NCBI GenBank assembly: GCA_021229015.1
Contig: CM037789.1
Coordinates: 36,088,469 to 36,152,468, forward strand
From: Solen grandis
Lineage: Eukaryota; Mollusca; Bivalvia; Adapedonta; Solenidae
DNA: 64,000 nucleotides
Direction of reading: 5' to 3'
The position numbers and the translations under genes were made by a program. Positions 33,460-45,690 of this stretch are shown piece by piece. How positions within the stretch are numbered: position 1 is the stretch's first letter; each line of letters begins with the position of its first letter. The notes below the pieces were generated by a model that saw nothing but the letters and a program-made list of their open reading frames with translations, made no database searches and had not been told where the DNA came from.

Positions 33460-35015
33460 AGATATATCAAAATAACTTATCATCTTCATATATGCTGTGA
33501 ATGAACTCTAAAGTCACCCCAAGCGAAATATCACCATTTAAAACACTCGAATAGCATAAAAAAATACCACATGACATGTTTATCGTTTTATCTTTTCTAC
33601 TGCGCAGTTTCTGTACAAGTCTTGTTCGAACATGCCCGTTCCTGCCCAATGACGTAATAAAGCATGTTTAAACATGTCTCAACATGTTCACTGTAACTAC
33701 TACGTATTCATAAGCACTCGTTTGTGGGTCGATCATATACTTATGTAAATCACTGTATGTAGCTTCTCGTTCTATAACATTACAAACAGAGCTGACGACA
33801 TAAGCGTGTCAAATTATGAATTCCCATGGCTTATTAACAACGCACTAGTTTCTTTTTCGCGGCATTAGTTTCCAGATGTAGTGATATCATTATATATATC
33901 TAGATATACCTATAAAAAATAACATTTACCTACGGGCATTTTATAGGCAATTTTCTTTTACTATATAAACAATCATTTCATGTCATGGTGTCAGAAGAGA
34001 CCAAGTTTACCTTTATCATTGACACTAAAACGCCGGGACATAAAATATATATCAGGTTATTATCTATTCAAAAAAGGTGTTAACGTATAAAAAATGTAGG
34101 TAGTCAGGTGACTTCTTATGTAAAAAAATAATACTCGTACTAGATTATAGCTTAACTTCTCATTTAATTATGGAAAAGCAAAGACATTAAAACAAAAATT
34201 GGCAAAGAGTCTTAATCTCACAAAAGCACGTTACAAATTGTGCAATTCTCGCAAAGTCACGTGTTCATGAATCTCCTTTTCTATTGAAGATATGTGAAAG
34301 TAAATTGTATCTTACAACAGAACATTACATTACCTTCAAAATGATACCTTATCTATTAAAATAAGTCAAGAAATAAAATGTTTTATGTTAAATAGAAAAT
34401 AACCTATATGGTGATAACTATATAAAATGTTTGTTTTTCTGCTACACTAGTTGAATTTAAATCATAGTGAAAAAGAACATTTGAAATAAATTTAACTGAA
34501 AGTATTCCGTTGCAGTAGAGAAATAATGATTTTATAGTATTGTTACACTTTCCATACTTTTTTAAAAAAAATGCAATATTCAATGATCTTCTGTGTGCCT
34601 AAACAATGTCTTCCATCAGTTTCCTGTCACTGATTAATGTGTCTTAGGTAGAAGTTGGCACAATAGACCTGCCACAAGTAAGATAATTAGTGTATTCTAT
34701 TTTGAATGATTTTCTACATAAACCTCTGCATGGCGAGTCTGTTCTTTCAGACCAGGAAAGCAGCAACGTCTTAAACTGTTTTCTGTTTCAAAAAGTGACC
34801 AGGCCACATGTAACGATAGTGGCTCAAAGTTCCATGAGAAATTGACATTCAAACCATTTGCGAGGATCTTTCCACACTAAAATTTATAATTATGTGATAC
34901 ATGTATTAAATTTTCTTTTACACATAAATTTCGTGATAATGTAGGTTGTAGTCAAAATCATTTTTTGTCATGCTAATATTATTAATGTAGAAAATAATGT
35001 TCCTGTCATCTTAAA
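33460..35015. other. No gene seen
   Basis: AT-rich DNA without a supportable gene or recognised repeat. Confidence 0.4.
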
Positions 35016-35020
35016 ACTGT

Positions 35021-35508
35021 TTATGTTTTTGTAGGGGAAAAAACAAGATGTTGCAATGGACAGCATCCTAGTTTCAAGAAATGCGATACGTGACTGTCGA
35101 GCCGTATTACAGGACATCTTGTTAATTCGCAATTACCAGCAGACTGAAGCCATGTTCTATTACGCTCCGGCAATGTGATGGGCGAAACGTCCCACTTTAT
35201 ATTTGTCACGACCTGACACTTGTCACACCGCTACCGTCTCACACCACCATCTTTATCTCGAGGCGTGAAATCCGACCGTGATATGATAATACCATATCCG
35301 TGTTTCCTATTTCGAATGTAACCGAAAGTGTATCTATTTCATGGACTTGGCCTACTCTCTCAATATGGCGACACGCTCTCTCTTGTAATTTGGATACCTT
35401 CGGTTTCGAATTGCCCAGTCTGAGACACTCTCGTGAATGATGGATGGAATCATAATGCGTGTAATCCACACGGGATAATGTTAAACATTGTCGTACTTGG
35501 TGTACCAT
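35021..35508 (-). other. Moderately GC-rich block with two consecutive minus-strand frames
   Basis: Two open stretches on the minus strand lie end to end in different frames: 35508-35239 (89 codons, with CRHIERVGQVHEIDTLSVTF) and 35209-35021 (62 codons, with WDVSPITLPERNRTWLQ). Base composition is more even than in the flanks. A frameshifted pseudogene, an untranslated region or a conserved regulatory block would all fit. No family recognised. Confidence 0.25.
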
Positions 35509-35518
35509 TGTTGTTGCA

Positions 35519-35617
35519 GGCCGACCCAGTCAGCCAGTCAGTAGACTTAGTTTATATCAACTTGTTTGACATTTACTATCAATATGCGGGAACTATGGTG
35601 CAAACCTTGATTGATTA
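35519..35617 (+). CDS. Possible terminal exon
   Basis: An acceptor (CATTGTTGTTGCAG) is followed in phase 0 by 32 codons beginning ADPVSQSVDLVYINLFD and a TAA. No partner exon was identified upstream on the plus strand, and the minus strand next to it is also open, so this is weak. Confidence 0.2.
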
Positions 35618-36145
35618 ATGACCCGATCGTGGTCAGTCCTTGGCGTGGGTATACCTGTAGAGTTAGACAGCTGGAATGCTGCTGACCAGTGGTCCCTTTG
35701 CATCAAGTGGAATACGTCGAGCCACGAAAAGTCAAACTTTATCTCGAGATTCTCGTAAACGATATCCCTTAAATAGTTATGTTTATTATAGGATATAGGC
35801 CTAACTGAGGTAAAAACGATTAGGACAAGGTTAGATTGCTACAACATACCTTATGAAATGGAGACACTCATCAGTGTCTTTTTATGTCATTTAATGATTC
35901 AAGTTTAAAAGACTGAGAGCAATTTACGCGGTTGTCTGGTGTAAATCTACTGCTCATAACATTTCATGCATTGTGAGATTTAATATGCGTGCAACAAAAT
36001 ATTTCACAAATTGATGCAAAATTAAATTGTAATAAATGGGATTGAACAAATAGTACGATAAGGTTAGTTAGGGTACGACTGATATTAGTTGTGATGAAAA
36101 TTACCGTCGCTGCAATTGTATCTGAGTCATGAAATGACTTCCAGT

Positions 36146-36292
36146 TAATTACTTGTTCCTACCGCAAGACTGCTGGAAGCCTTTCTCGCATGGACAATCT
36201 GAGTGACCCTGCTGGGATTCGAACTCACAGCGGTGAGGGGCTAAATGATATTACGTCTGCGACATTACCAGCTCAGCCACAGAGCACACACC
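36146..36292 (-). mobile_element. tRNA-SINE family 2, head and body
   Basis: On the minus strand the head has an A box (TGGCTGAGCTGG) and a B box (GAGTTCGAATCCC), followed by AGCAGGGTCACTCAGATTG and CGAGAAAGGCTTCCAGCAGTC. A tail is not obvious. The head-body order defines family 2 together with the copies at 27.4 and 62.3 kb. Confidence 0.65.
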
Positions 36293-36299
36293 CTCCCTC

Positions 36300-38200
36300 A
36301 TTTTATCTGCAATCGTCGTTGAACCACTCGTATTGCTTGTTGTGGTTTTCATAAATAAAGTGTATGACTGCAATACGGAATACGAATAAAGAAATAATAA
36401 GGATATATGTAAGGAATGCCATTAACTCTGCAATGGTACTAAACCAAATACATATGCAGTTAAATATTGCATTAATTAAGTATGTTCCATTATAAGGTAG
36501 CAAACCAAGTTAAACGATATCGTTATCTAAGTTACGTGGTTTGTATGGTCGGAATTCTGCTGCATTTTTTGCCTTTGACCGACTTTTCGTATGAAAACTC
36601 GGTAGCTACAGGCTGTCACACTGCATTAAGTAAATATTTTAAGGAACAAGGTGGACCTTAGCATCTTCTGTTAAAGTCTTTTGAATCCAAATACTGAGAA
36701 GGAATGTCCGCCAATTACACAGAATATACAAGGGATGTGACATGCCCCTAAACAACTGCCATCGAGTTATGTCAAGATTTACGATTTCAACACAATGTAT
36801 GCTATTTTTGAAAATCTAAACCAAACCGAGCTTGGTTAGAGGTTTAATTTAACCTGAAAAAAAAAACAAAAAAAAAAAAAAACAGATCCTTGTTGCAAAT
36901 TATGGAAATATTTTTTTTTGTATTCATATTGAGTGGAATTCTATTAGTAAAACTTTGCAATATTTCCATTCGGCTCAAGTGACCTTGATCTAACTTATAT
37001 TGACCGTATCCTAGCTACCACGTGTTCACAACATTAGGAATAGACTCCTGCTTGTATTTAATCCGTAGACACGCGAAGTTGTGCTCAATTAATTTCTGAT
37101 TTAACTAATCAAAGAGAACAATCGAAGAGATATACGAAACTAATTGCTTCCAGAAGTTGCCGAATATGCTAGCTGTGTATTTCAAACGCACAGATTCAAA
37201 CCAAGCGTTTAATTGATGCGGATTTAGATAAAGAATCTTCACTTCAAAAACGACGGGATTCAGGTCAGCGGCAGATAAAATAAACAATATTAACTGCAGG
37301 CACCCTGGGAGAAGACTTCAAATACGTTTATTTATCTCGGGTTATGACCTTTTACTTATCCATAGTGCCCTTTGATTGTGAGGGAGCTTTGCTGGAAGAA
37401 AAAAATAAACATCAAACATTGCGATAGCATCTCTTATCTAATCATCCAATGAAAATATAATTTGATCCACTATGGTAGTGAAACTGAGTCAAATTCTTTG
37501 TAGTCGGACACGTGTATTTGTTTTCTGTTCGTTGTATATTTAGATAAGAAATATTATACACTGTATGAAATGAGCGGGACATATTTACAGGCAAAAGGTG
37601 TGCATCCAAGCTTTCGTTAATTTAAGTTTTTTTGTTGTTGTTTTTTTACGAAATATAGTATTTTTGACATAGATATTAAGTATAATGTAACAAATAAATT
37701 CTTCATTTTTTGTTCGAAAGAATGTAAATGTATATATAAGGGTCGTTTTAGCATCCCAAAGATATTTCTGAAAGATATGATAAAGTATTGACAGCGTACA
37801 CAATTTTTGCATATCTGTATATCTAATATTTGTGGAACTTACGTATTGAATTAAAAAAGGAATAAAACATCAAAAAGCAACATATTATGCATGTTCGTTA
37901 CCCATTATCAAAGTTATGCATACATCGTACTACCCAAACCCGCCTGATCCGAATCTGTATTTTGCCGGTTCTTGCACAGTAGTTATTCATGATTATCAAA
38001 CTTAAACATAACTCAAAGTCTAATCTGGTGTTAACTGACTGCATAGATCATTAAACATTGTCTTTAATGGTGCAAAACGTCAGTAAATCGACCGGATCCA
38101 ATACATACATGCATAGAATCGGAGTAACGTAATTTTGGACTTAACGCATGTATTCCTTTCGTGGCTTTTATCTCCATACTTATACTGTTATGGATATTTT
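36300..38200. other. No gene seen
   Basis: AT-rich DNA with an interrupted A-run (36858-36883). No supportable gene. Confidence 0.4.
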
Positions 38201-38261
38201 GTTCTATATTTACGGCTTTCCGCAACCTGCGGAAAACGTATAGGGTTTGTTATGTTTATTC

Positions 38262-38296
<35 letters not shown>
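38262..38296. repeat. (TTA)n microsatellite
   Basis: About eleven TTA units just inside the left end of the Helitron-like element. Confidence 0.85.
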
Positions 38297-38297
<1 letters not shown>

Positions 38298-38409
38298 CTT
38301 TTTTTCCAACCAAATCTAAGAGTTAATTTCGGTAAGTTGTCAGTGTCTAAGCAACATGAAAATTAAATTGCCTCGACAAAAACTTATAAATTTTTAAATT
38401 CAATAATTT

Positions 38410-39680
38410 TTAATTTTCAATGACGTCAATTGACGTCAGACTTGACGTCAGCTTCAAAAGTTTGTTCGCGCTCTGGAGCCTTTATTTTTTGATATTTTAT
38501 CTTGATATTTTCACAGAAGATGTATATTATGATGTAGATGTGCACCTTATCTTTCAAATTTTTAAATTCGAAAAAATTAAGAATTTATGGCAAACCGAGT
38601 TTCGAACTTTGGTCCTAAAACTATTATTTAATGTTACAAAGGCTACTGATGAGATAGAAGCATGAAAATTGGACAGCTTATTGGCCCAGAGGTCTACTTT
38701 CTTTTCTCTGAAAGATTTCCTTTTAAGTCACGTGGTTATGACGTCATTTAATGGACAAAATCCTATTTTTTCAAGGATTTCTCTCGCTCTGGCATCATAC
38801 ATTTTGAGTCAATTTTAATGAAATTGAAATTGCAGCGATAAAAAAGTATGTTTTTATACATTCAATCATTTTCAATTTTCATTGGCGTCATATGACGTCA
38901 GATTTGACGTCAGCTTCAAAAGTTTTTCGTTTTTTGTGCATTTGGCTTTAAATTTACAAATTCGAAAAGATTAAGATTTTATGGCAATACCGAGTTTCGA
39001 ACTTTGGTCAAAAATTAAATTTAAATGTTACAAAGCCCCCTGATGCGTTACAAGCATGAAAATTGGACAGCATATCGGCATAGAAGTTTACGTTCTATTT
39101 TCTGAATGAATTTCCCTTTAGTTATGTGGTTATGACGTCATCAAAAAGACAAAAAAACATGTCTCTTTAAAGATTTCTTTCGCTCCGATATCATGTTTTT
39201 AAAGCCAATCTTAATTATATCTTCAGAATTGATAGAGTTAAAATTGAAGTGATGCATACTGCAAGAAATGTTTGTTTTGTCACGTGATTATGACGTCATG
39301 CATACTTAAACTATAATTATTTTGAAAAATCATATAAAATCGCCAATTAGACCAATGAACTTAAACTTTTAAAAAATGTAGAAACTTAGTACGTTCATAA
39401 GGTCTTGAAAATTTCAAGTGATTACGCCATCAAACAGGCAGTTATTCATGTTTATGGAATGCCTACTTGAAAATGTGAAAACAAACCTGTTCGCATTCTC
39501 GAAGATACTTTTTTTCTGGATTAATAGAACGTTAGCTGAACATGTCCTTGCAAAAAAGATATTTTTCTTTAGTCACTTGATTTTGTCGTCGTCAAAATAT
39601 AAAAAATATTCATTTCAATACGTATTAGCGCTCCAGCGTGATGTGATGAGCATTGATGCCAATCTTAAGCATACCTTATA
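38410..39680. repeat. Tandem array with TGACGTCA words
   Basis: Units of about 400-460 bp, diverging rightward. The first two share GACTTGACGTCAGCTTCAAA, CGAGTTTCGAACTTTGGTC, GAAAATTGGACAGC and GTGGTTATGACGTCAT; a third is visible only in parts (GCTCCAGCGTG, GATGCCAATCTTAA). TGACGTCA, the cAMP-response-element palindrome, or its core occurs repeatedly, for example three times within 38421-38451. Functional binding is not shown by sequence. Confidence 0.65.
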
Positions 39681-40807
39681 GAATTTATGTTGTGTAACTT
39701 GTTTATGACAACATTGATTTGTAAGCAAAATATATTAAAAAGATCAAAAGATTGTATATATTAACTTTAAATAAGTAATAATGCCGTACCTTAACATGCG
39801 CGAAAAGTCCAGAAAATTTCAAGTGATTACGTTTTCAAACATGACTTATTCATGTTTTTCGTAAAAGGGCTTATTCATGGAAATCTATTAATTTGCAGAA
39901 AGACATGTAAGTGGTCATTGGGTTGGTTGAGCAAGATCCGATTGTTCTTTTGCAGGAATGAATGCCTGCGTTGAATAGTGAATTGTGATACGTTTTTGAG
40001 TAAATGAGTCGCATTTACGATGAATTAGTATAATTATACTAGAGCCAGAAAAACCTTTACGGATATCTTATTGTATTTGCTATCACTGCTTTCTGAAAAC
40101 CTGAAGAAAATGACAAATACATGTATATCTTCCTATCGATTGTTTATGTTTTCTAAATGTTTAACGGTTTCTTTTCCTAAATCTGTAAAAATAAGCAAAT
40201 ATACAAAGCAAAAGAATAGTTGAAAGTTTCTAGACTTTTATAACGTTAATTACATAGAAATAAGAACTTATTTTCATTATTTTGCTTACACCTCTGCCTT
40301 TGTTTCCATCTTATTTTGCAAATGTAAAACTCAATCAATTTAAAGGTACAAAGTAATCGATTTTAAAGTATTTTTTTCTTTTTTACAATTTCAATTGTGG
40401 ATCAAATTGCAATGAATACATGTTAAGTCATATGCTTACAAAGAAAAAGATATTAAATAAAGAATAAAAAAAAATCGATTGAATAACGTAAGAAAAACAA
40501 TTCTTGAGGATATTATTATCTTAAAATTTTCCTTTTTTTTTTTTTTTTTTTTTTTTTTTCAGAATGATAGAAAACGGGTGCATAATCAAATAAGATCCAT
40601 ATTTATGCTTTCTCAATATCTTCTTAAGAAGAAGAAAATGAAAAAAAAAAAAGATTTAAAGCTTATTTTTGAACATAATCGTAAGTATATATTTAAGATA
40701 AAGATGATTTACGTATTAAATCATACATTATTATGCATCATTATTCCATTTTTTTTGTATTAACTTATATATTTAATACCTTTGAAATAAGCAAACGGAA
40801 AGCCGCT

Positions 40808-40837
40808 TCGTTTGTATCTTAAACAAACGACTTCTAG
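40808..40837 (+). other. Helitron-type 3' terminal hairpin and CTAG
   Basis: 8-bp perfect stem, 7-base loop, then CTTCTAG and a T. This is the single most diagnostic part of the 38.2-40.8 kb element. Confidence 0.6.
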
Positions 40838-41805
40838 TTCCTATTGTTTTTATTATACATAAATTTAACAACATACATAATTATATAATAATTGTGGCTA
40901 ATCGTGCAGGTGCTCGGCGCCTAGATTTTTTTTCAAATTTGCACATTTTGTGCAGACGTACTCTTTATTCCAAGGGGTGAGAAAGTTGCTAAAAGTAAAT
41001 TCGAAAAAATGTTCTACCTCTTTGCTAGAGAAACTGTTGTGATGAAGGATTAACAATTACGTAGTTAGTATGTTGTGTATTTTTATACAGAATAATCAAA
41101 ATGCACTAGAAGTGAACCTTAAGCATTACATAGAGTTAAACGAAACGACTGCAAATAATCTGATAAGAAAAACGTTTATGTGTATTCAATATGTTGATTG
41201 TGGGAAGTTAATGAAGGAAGATGAAATGATTATTTCATTTTTAATGTGTGACATTTATTGAGGTACAACTTAACTATTGTAATGTCGTCATCCTCGATTT
41301 CAAGTGTTTCAAAGATGGACGTACTGGAATAACAACATACTTGAGCAATTATGGCTAGACAAGAACCCCAGCCCCGTCTGTTTACAAATATTTATTGTTT
41401 TACAATCGTTACGTAACCTTAGTTTACTCTGGTTTATTAAGATTATATATTGAAGTTAATGGTGACTCTTAGCTTTGATTGTTATACATTATTTTCACAT
41501 TATCGAAACCACACATTGGGAATCTGTAGATATTATCTTATGTCGACTGATTTCAATGCAAAACTGTATAATCTTTGTATAATCAGTCGCAAAAGGAATG
41601 TACCCTGCACTCAAGTTTTCGTTAGGTTAGTCTAATTTATATTTCTTTTCTGAATATATAATGTTTGGTGTGTAAAATAATTATTTAAGTATCGTTTGAC
41701 TATAATGACGTGCATTTCCTTTCGAAAAAGTTCCGCGAAATCGCGGGAATGTTTTTTACTGTTGGGATTCGTCCGAGTTATATCATGCCCAGTGCCCAAT
41801 CAAAT

Positions 41806-42318
41806 AAATAAACCGGTATTGATGGTGCTTGGCTGTGAAGCCGAGGGTTTTTGGTTTGATCCCCCACTGAGGTTGGGCATGGTCTCCGTGATGAATGACT
41901 TACAATTTCTTTCTGATGATAATTCGTTTTCCACCGCTGTATTTAGTTAGCTACATAGATGCGTGCTTAAGTTTCATTACTGTCAGAATCCCTGGAAAGA
42001 CTTGTTGTTAGCCTTTGATGGCATGAAATATTTGAAATTAAATTAATGTCCAACCACAGGATAGGGACCATTGGTTTCACATAATAAACCGGCTTGGCTG
42101 TGAAGCCGAGTGTGGTAGGTTCGATCCCCATGCACTGGGGTCGGTCACGGTCTCCGTGATGAATGACTTTCTGGTGATTATTCGTTTTCCACCGCTGTAT
42201 TTAGTTAGCTACATAGATGCGTGCTAAAGTTTCAGTACTGTCAGAATCCCGGAAAAGAGTTGTAGGTGAACTGACCATTTGTTACCTTTTGTTGGTATGA
42301 AATTGCATAATGGCATAA
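41806..42318 (+). repeat. Tandem duplication, 240-276-bp units
   Basis: ATAAACCGG at about 41808 and 42084 starts each unit. Both share CTTGGCTGTGAAGCCGAG, GGTCTCCGTGATGAATGAC, TTCGTTTTCCACCGCTGTA and TTTAGTTAGCTACATAGATG. The second copy has a B-box-like GGTTCGATCCCC, so the unit may be SINE-derived. The copies are close in sequence, indicating a fairly recent duplication. Confidence 0.8.
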
Positions 42319-42410
42319 AATTATTCAAATAAAATCATATTAACCAAGTTTAACACACAAAATGAAGAACATAAAATTAAAAAGTACCTATTGCTTACAC
42401 ATGTTTAAAG

Positions 42411-42412
<2 letters not shown>

Positions 42413-42442
<30 letters not shown>
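42413..42442. repeat. (GT)n microsatellite
   Basis: About fifteen GT units. Confidence 0.9.
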
Positions 42443-42444
<2 letters not shown>

Positions 42445-43230
42445 TAATAGTTTCAGTTTATGAATGTAGTTCAGAATAGACCAATTAAAGAAATATTTCA
42501 ATTTCTGTGAACATCAATAGTTTTACTGCGACCTGCTCAGCAGAATTAAACGAACTCTACAGGAAAGACAAATTGAAAAAAAAAGCGCTACTTTCGACCT
42601 TTGACCCCGTAACCTCTTAGTGGGTCTTGTTGGTAGAGCTTATCATGGTGCCTGAATCATTGGTGTTCTAGGGCTGTAGGTGGAAGGACCTCCGAGTTAT
42701 GGTCAGGGTTTCAAGTAGACAAACATACAGACAAACAGACAGACCAAAATTATTATGATCTTAGATCTAATGATCTAATATGGTGCTAGCAAAATGCACA
42801 GGTCAAGCTTCGGCTGTATAATCCGTTGCCCATTATTAGTGGGGCAATATTAACATTGAATCGGGTATGAATGACGCTAAGCGCCCCACTTCATACTGCA
42901 CACAGCTATGAAGTGTCTGTGCCATGCTTTTCACCTGTACGTCATGCTGTATGAATACGCGAACATCGTGGTTTATACGCACGCCAGGCAACAGAGCGTT
43001 CGTATAAACGCCACGCAAAATACATTGGATAACTCTCAGTTATAAATAATAGGACCCGTGTAATTAAAATGGGAACACAAAACCGATTTCGTTGCTTTGT
43101 AACACTCTTTTAACGTGGCTGCGAGGCTAGTCGAGGTTCCACCAGAAGAGTACACTATACCAACCGGTGTTCCCCAGAAATTTTACTAACTCTTTCTTTT
43201 AGTAATATAGATAATGTTTTTTGCTTTGAT

Positions 43231-43405
43231 TGTTAACGTCATACCGACAGTACTCGTATTTCAGTCATTTGGAGATATTGTATATTTGAGACAGATATAT
43301 AGTGCTGTTACACTGCCGTTTTATGTCGTAGACATGTGGCATGATACCACACCCATTCACATTATCCTGACAACGGGTCAACTATTCCTGGAGCTATCCT
43401 GTAAA
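43231..43405 (-). mobile_element. tRNA-SINE family 1, 3' two-thirds
   Basis: Complement of the body in order: CGACAGTACTCGTATTTCAG, TTTGGAGATATTGTATATTTG, GACAGATATATAGTGCTGTT, TAGACATGTGGCATGATACC, ATTATCCTGACAACGGGTCA. The head is missing. Confidence 0.7.
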
Positions 43406-43952
43406 TAGTCATGCATAGATTTTTTTGTTTTGACCACAGATTAAATGTGCTCATGATTTTATTCACGAATTTGTGAATATTTGTATCTAAAAATTGCTTT
43501 ATCGATATTAAAAATGACGAATTCAAAGAATAGTAGAACTAACCTTTAATATCTGTGAAGTTCTTTAGTGTTTATGTTTTCTAGCACACATTCTATATCT
43601 ATTGGAAAACTCGTGTAATAAACAGGTAAACACTAAAATATAACAAAGTTCAAAAGGAATGTAAGATAACTCCGTCAAAATCCAACAAAAGTACATCACT
43701 ATCATTATAGATTGTGGTTATCCCAGTCAAATATATATAATATATCGATCTGATTAAATCGATTAATACATTGATGAGGTTGGCAAATCATAAAGACCAT
43801 AACTAAATAAAATTCCAAATGTTCACAGAATAAGGAGACATATTGAAAGAGTGTCTGCCAGTCTGACACCGAACACGTCCAAATTATAGTGGTCAGAATA
43901 CCAGCATACCGAGGCGATTCTTCAATTGTAGGGTTAATCAAGCTGGACATAG

Positions 43953-43986
43953 GTGGCGCCCTGCATGATAAGGTAGAGGGCGCCAC
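43953..43986. repeat. GC-rich 10-bp hairpin
   Basis: GTGGCGCCCT (43953-43962) and AGGGCGCCAC (43977-43986) pair perfectly with a 14-base loop. Unusual GC content for this window. Confidence 0.6.
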
Positions 43987-43999
43987 GTGAGTATCGGTT

Positions 44000-45040
44000 C
44001 CGCGAAATTAGTGTCAATTATACTCAACATTGCCGCAGGATTATTGCATCCCCATAGCGCCAATAAAATCGTCATTTAATACGATTTTTATTTACCATGA
44101 AATTAACAGCAATGCACATAGTGATCGATGGGCTAGTTTGCGGCTAATTATCGCGCTTACGCAGCTGGAAACCGTCCGTAATGGACAAAGGTTATCGTCT
44201 GCATCGTACTGACCTATCACCGTTCGGACATTCTCAACAGGACACCTAGTGATGTTACGTCATTGGAAACCAATATGCTTTCACAGTTCATGAAAATTTA
44301 TTGCGTGAAATAGACATACTCATTACGTTTATGGGTGTCATAAACAATGGGAGAGTTCTTAAATTGCACGACTGCTATTCGGCGACCTTGACAGGAATGT
44401 TAAAGCAGAGCACCCTACACTGGCTCAAGTGCAGCTGAATTAATTAAAGCCAGTCATGCAATGATGGCACAAGTAACTGCCAACGGCTCCTTTATCACAG
44501 ATGGCAATGGTGACTGATTTTGCAATACTCAAGTACACAACCACAACTATTTCAATAAATTTACTGTCGCAAAATTGAAAAATTTGTCATCAGAAACCGT
44601 ATGTCGTATGTTTTATAAGCACTCTAATGCATTACAGCATAATATGTACCCAGTTTCATCCACAAAATTGCGAATGACTCTCTCGGGCGTTTTTACTTAC
44701 TCTTCATCTCTACATGTTGAAATATATTGAATAAATTAACACACGTTATAAAACAAAGTGCAAACAATCGAAGCAAAATCTTAATCCTCCCCCAAATTCA
44801 ACATGTTACTGTGAAAAAGAAATGTATTACAGATATAGAGTTTTATTATACTGTCTGGAATTGAAACAGGTGTTCTACAAAACCGAATATATATATATAT
44901 AAGATTATAAAAAATCATACCTCTGCATTCCATACCACGCATTTGTTTCATATCAGAAAAACAGCATTGCCTGTTCTATTGCAGACACACGACGCTGTTA
45001 AAACAGATATGAAACTTTACATGCAATAAATAATTATACA
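44000..45040. other. No gene seen
   Basis: AT-rich DNA without a supported gene. A minus-strand frame to the left (43705-43986) lacks an ATG at its start and overlaps the GC hairpin. Confidence 0.4.
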
Positions 45041-45049
45041 ATTACCCAC

Positions 45050-45070
45050 CCACGACGTATGGCGTCGTGG
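45050..45070. repeat. 8-bp hairpin
   Basis: CCACGACG and CGTCGTGG pair around TATGG. Short but perfect. Confidence 0.45.
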
Positions 45071-45180
45071 ATGCCATTTTGTCAGAAGGAAAAAAACTAC
45101 CCAATAAGATGCAATTAAGCAAGCACTTCTGACGATTTCTTGCATGTTGAATTTAAGGATACCGGATTAACATTTACAAG

Positions 45181-45342
45181 TTATGCTCGACAATAAATCA
45201 TGACGCTGTGTGGTCCCCCCGAAGCATAACTGACTCCTTGGGTGGGACCAAGGTTGTCATACGTAGATTCTATATCACTGCAATTAATGAATTGGGGAAG
45301 CATCTCCAATGCGGCAGCAGTAAGAAGAAAAATTAGATTCAT
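45181..45342 (-). CDS. Possible small secreted peptide or first exon
   Basis: A 53-codon frame starting MNLIFLLTAAALEMLPQFI looks like a signal peptide: a short polar start, a hydrophobic stretch and a possible cleavage near Cys21. The remainder is short, with YDNL and two further Ser/Gly-rich blocks, ending MIYCRA and TAA. A GT (CTT|GTAAATG) follows the stop by three bases. An upstream in-frame ATG eight codons earlier is also possible. No homologue recognised; chance occurrence cannot be excluded. Confidence 0.25.
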   Translation of the reverse strand: MNLIFLLTAAALEMLPQFINCSDIESTYDNLGPTQGVSYASGGPHSVMIYCRA

Positions 45343-45507
45343 TTTATAATACTTCACAATAGTCAACGTATTTGATTAAGAAAAAGTCTTAGTCGGATAC
45401 TAGAATCTAAATAAAGCTGCTGAAATATTGCAGTTTCTTTCATAACGAATTTAATCGTCAGTACGAAACTACAGGAATTAGAAACTTTGATGGGAGAGCT
45501 ATCGACC

Positions 45508-45690
45508 GGAGAAAATTCCAGTTTCTGTAGAACAGCACGGATGATACACTAACATACTTAGTGGCAAGTTATATTTGGCTACTACGGAAGCACTATGAAA
45601 ACTATTAGGCGACTATGAGCTAATAAAACACAAAAATATATAGGAATGCCGCGTTTACATTGGATGGCAAATAAAGCTGGCCACTAAATA
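45508..45690 (+). repeat. Dispersed repeat, copy 1 (short)
   Basis: Begins AGTTTCTGTAGAACAGCACG, contains TTATATTTGGCTACT and ends TTGGATGGCAAATAAAGCTG followed by GCCACTAA. The same three blocks in the same order appear on the other strand at 60.99-61.36 kb with a longer middle. It is probably an internally deleted DNA element. Confidence 0.55.

Larger units (their letters stand above)
38203..40837 (+). mobile_element. Helitron-like non-autonomous element
   Basis: The left end is TCTATATTTACGGCTTTCCG and the right end is CTTCTAG followed by T. Just before the CTAG is a hairpin, TCGTTTGT (40808-40815) and ACAAACGA (40823-40830), with a 7-base loop. A 3' hairpin then CTRR, with TC at the 5' end, is the Helitron signature. 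CGGCTTTCCG at 38213-38222 recurs inverted at 40796-40805 (CGGAAAGCCG), linking the ends. The base before TC is T rather than the usual A. The interior has a (TTA)n run, tandem repeats and a poly(T), with no Rep/helicase coding. Confidence 0.55.

Noticed and set aside
36206..36286. Possible tRNA gene on the minus strand
   Set aside because: A and B boxes are present, but the acceptor and anticodon stems do not pair and the sequence continues into the family 2 SINE body.
43705..43986. 93-codon minus frame
   Set aside because: It starts at GTG inside a hairpin, is AT-biased at its end and has no splice or domain support.
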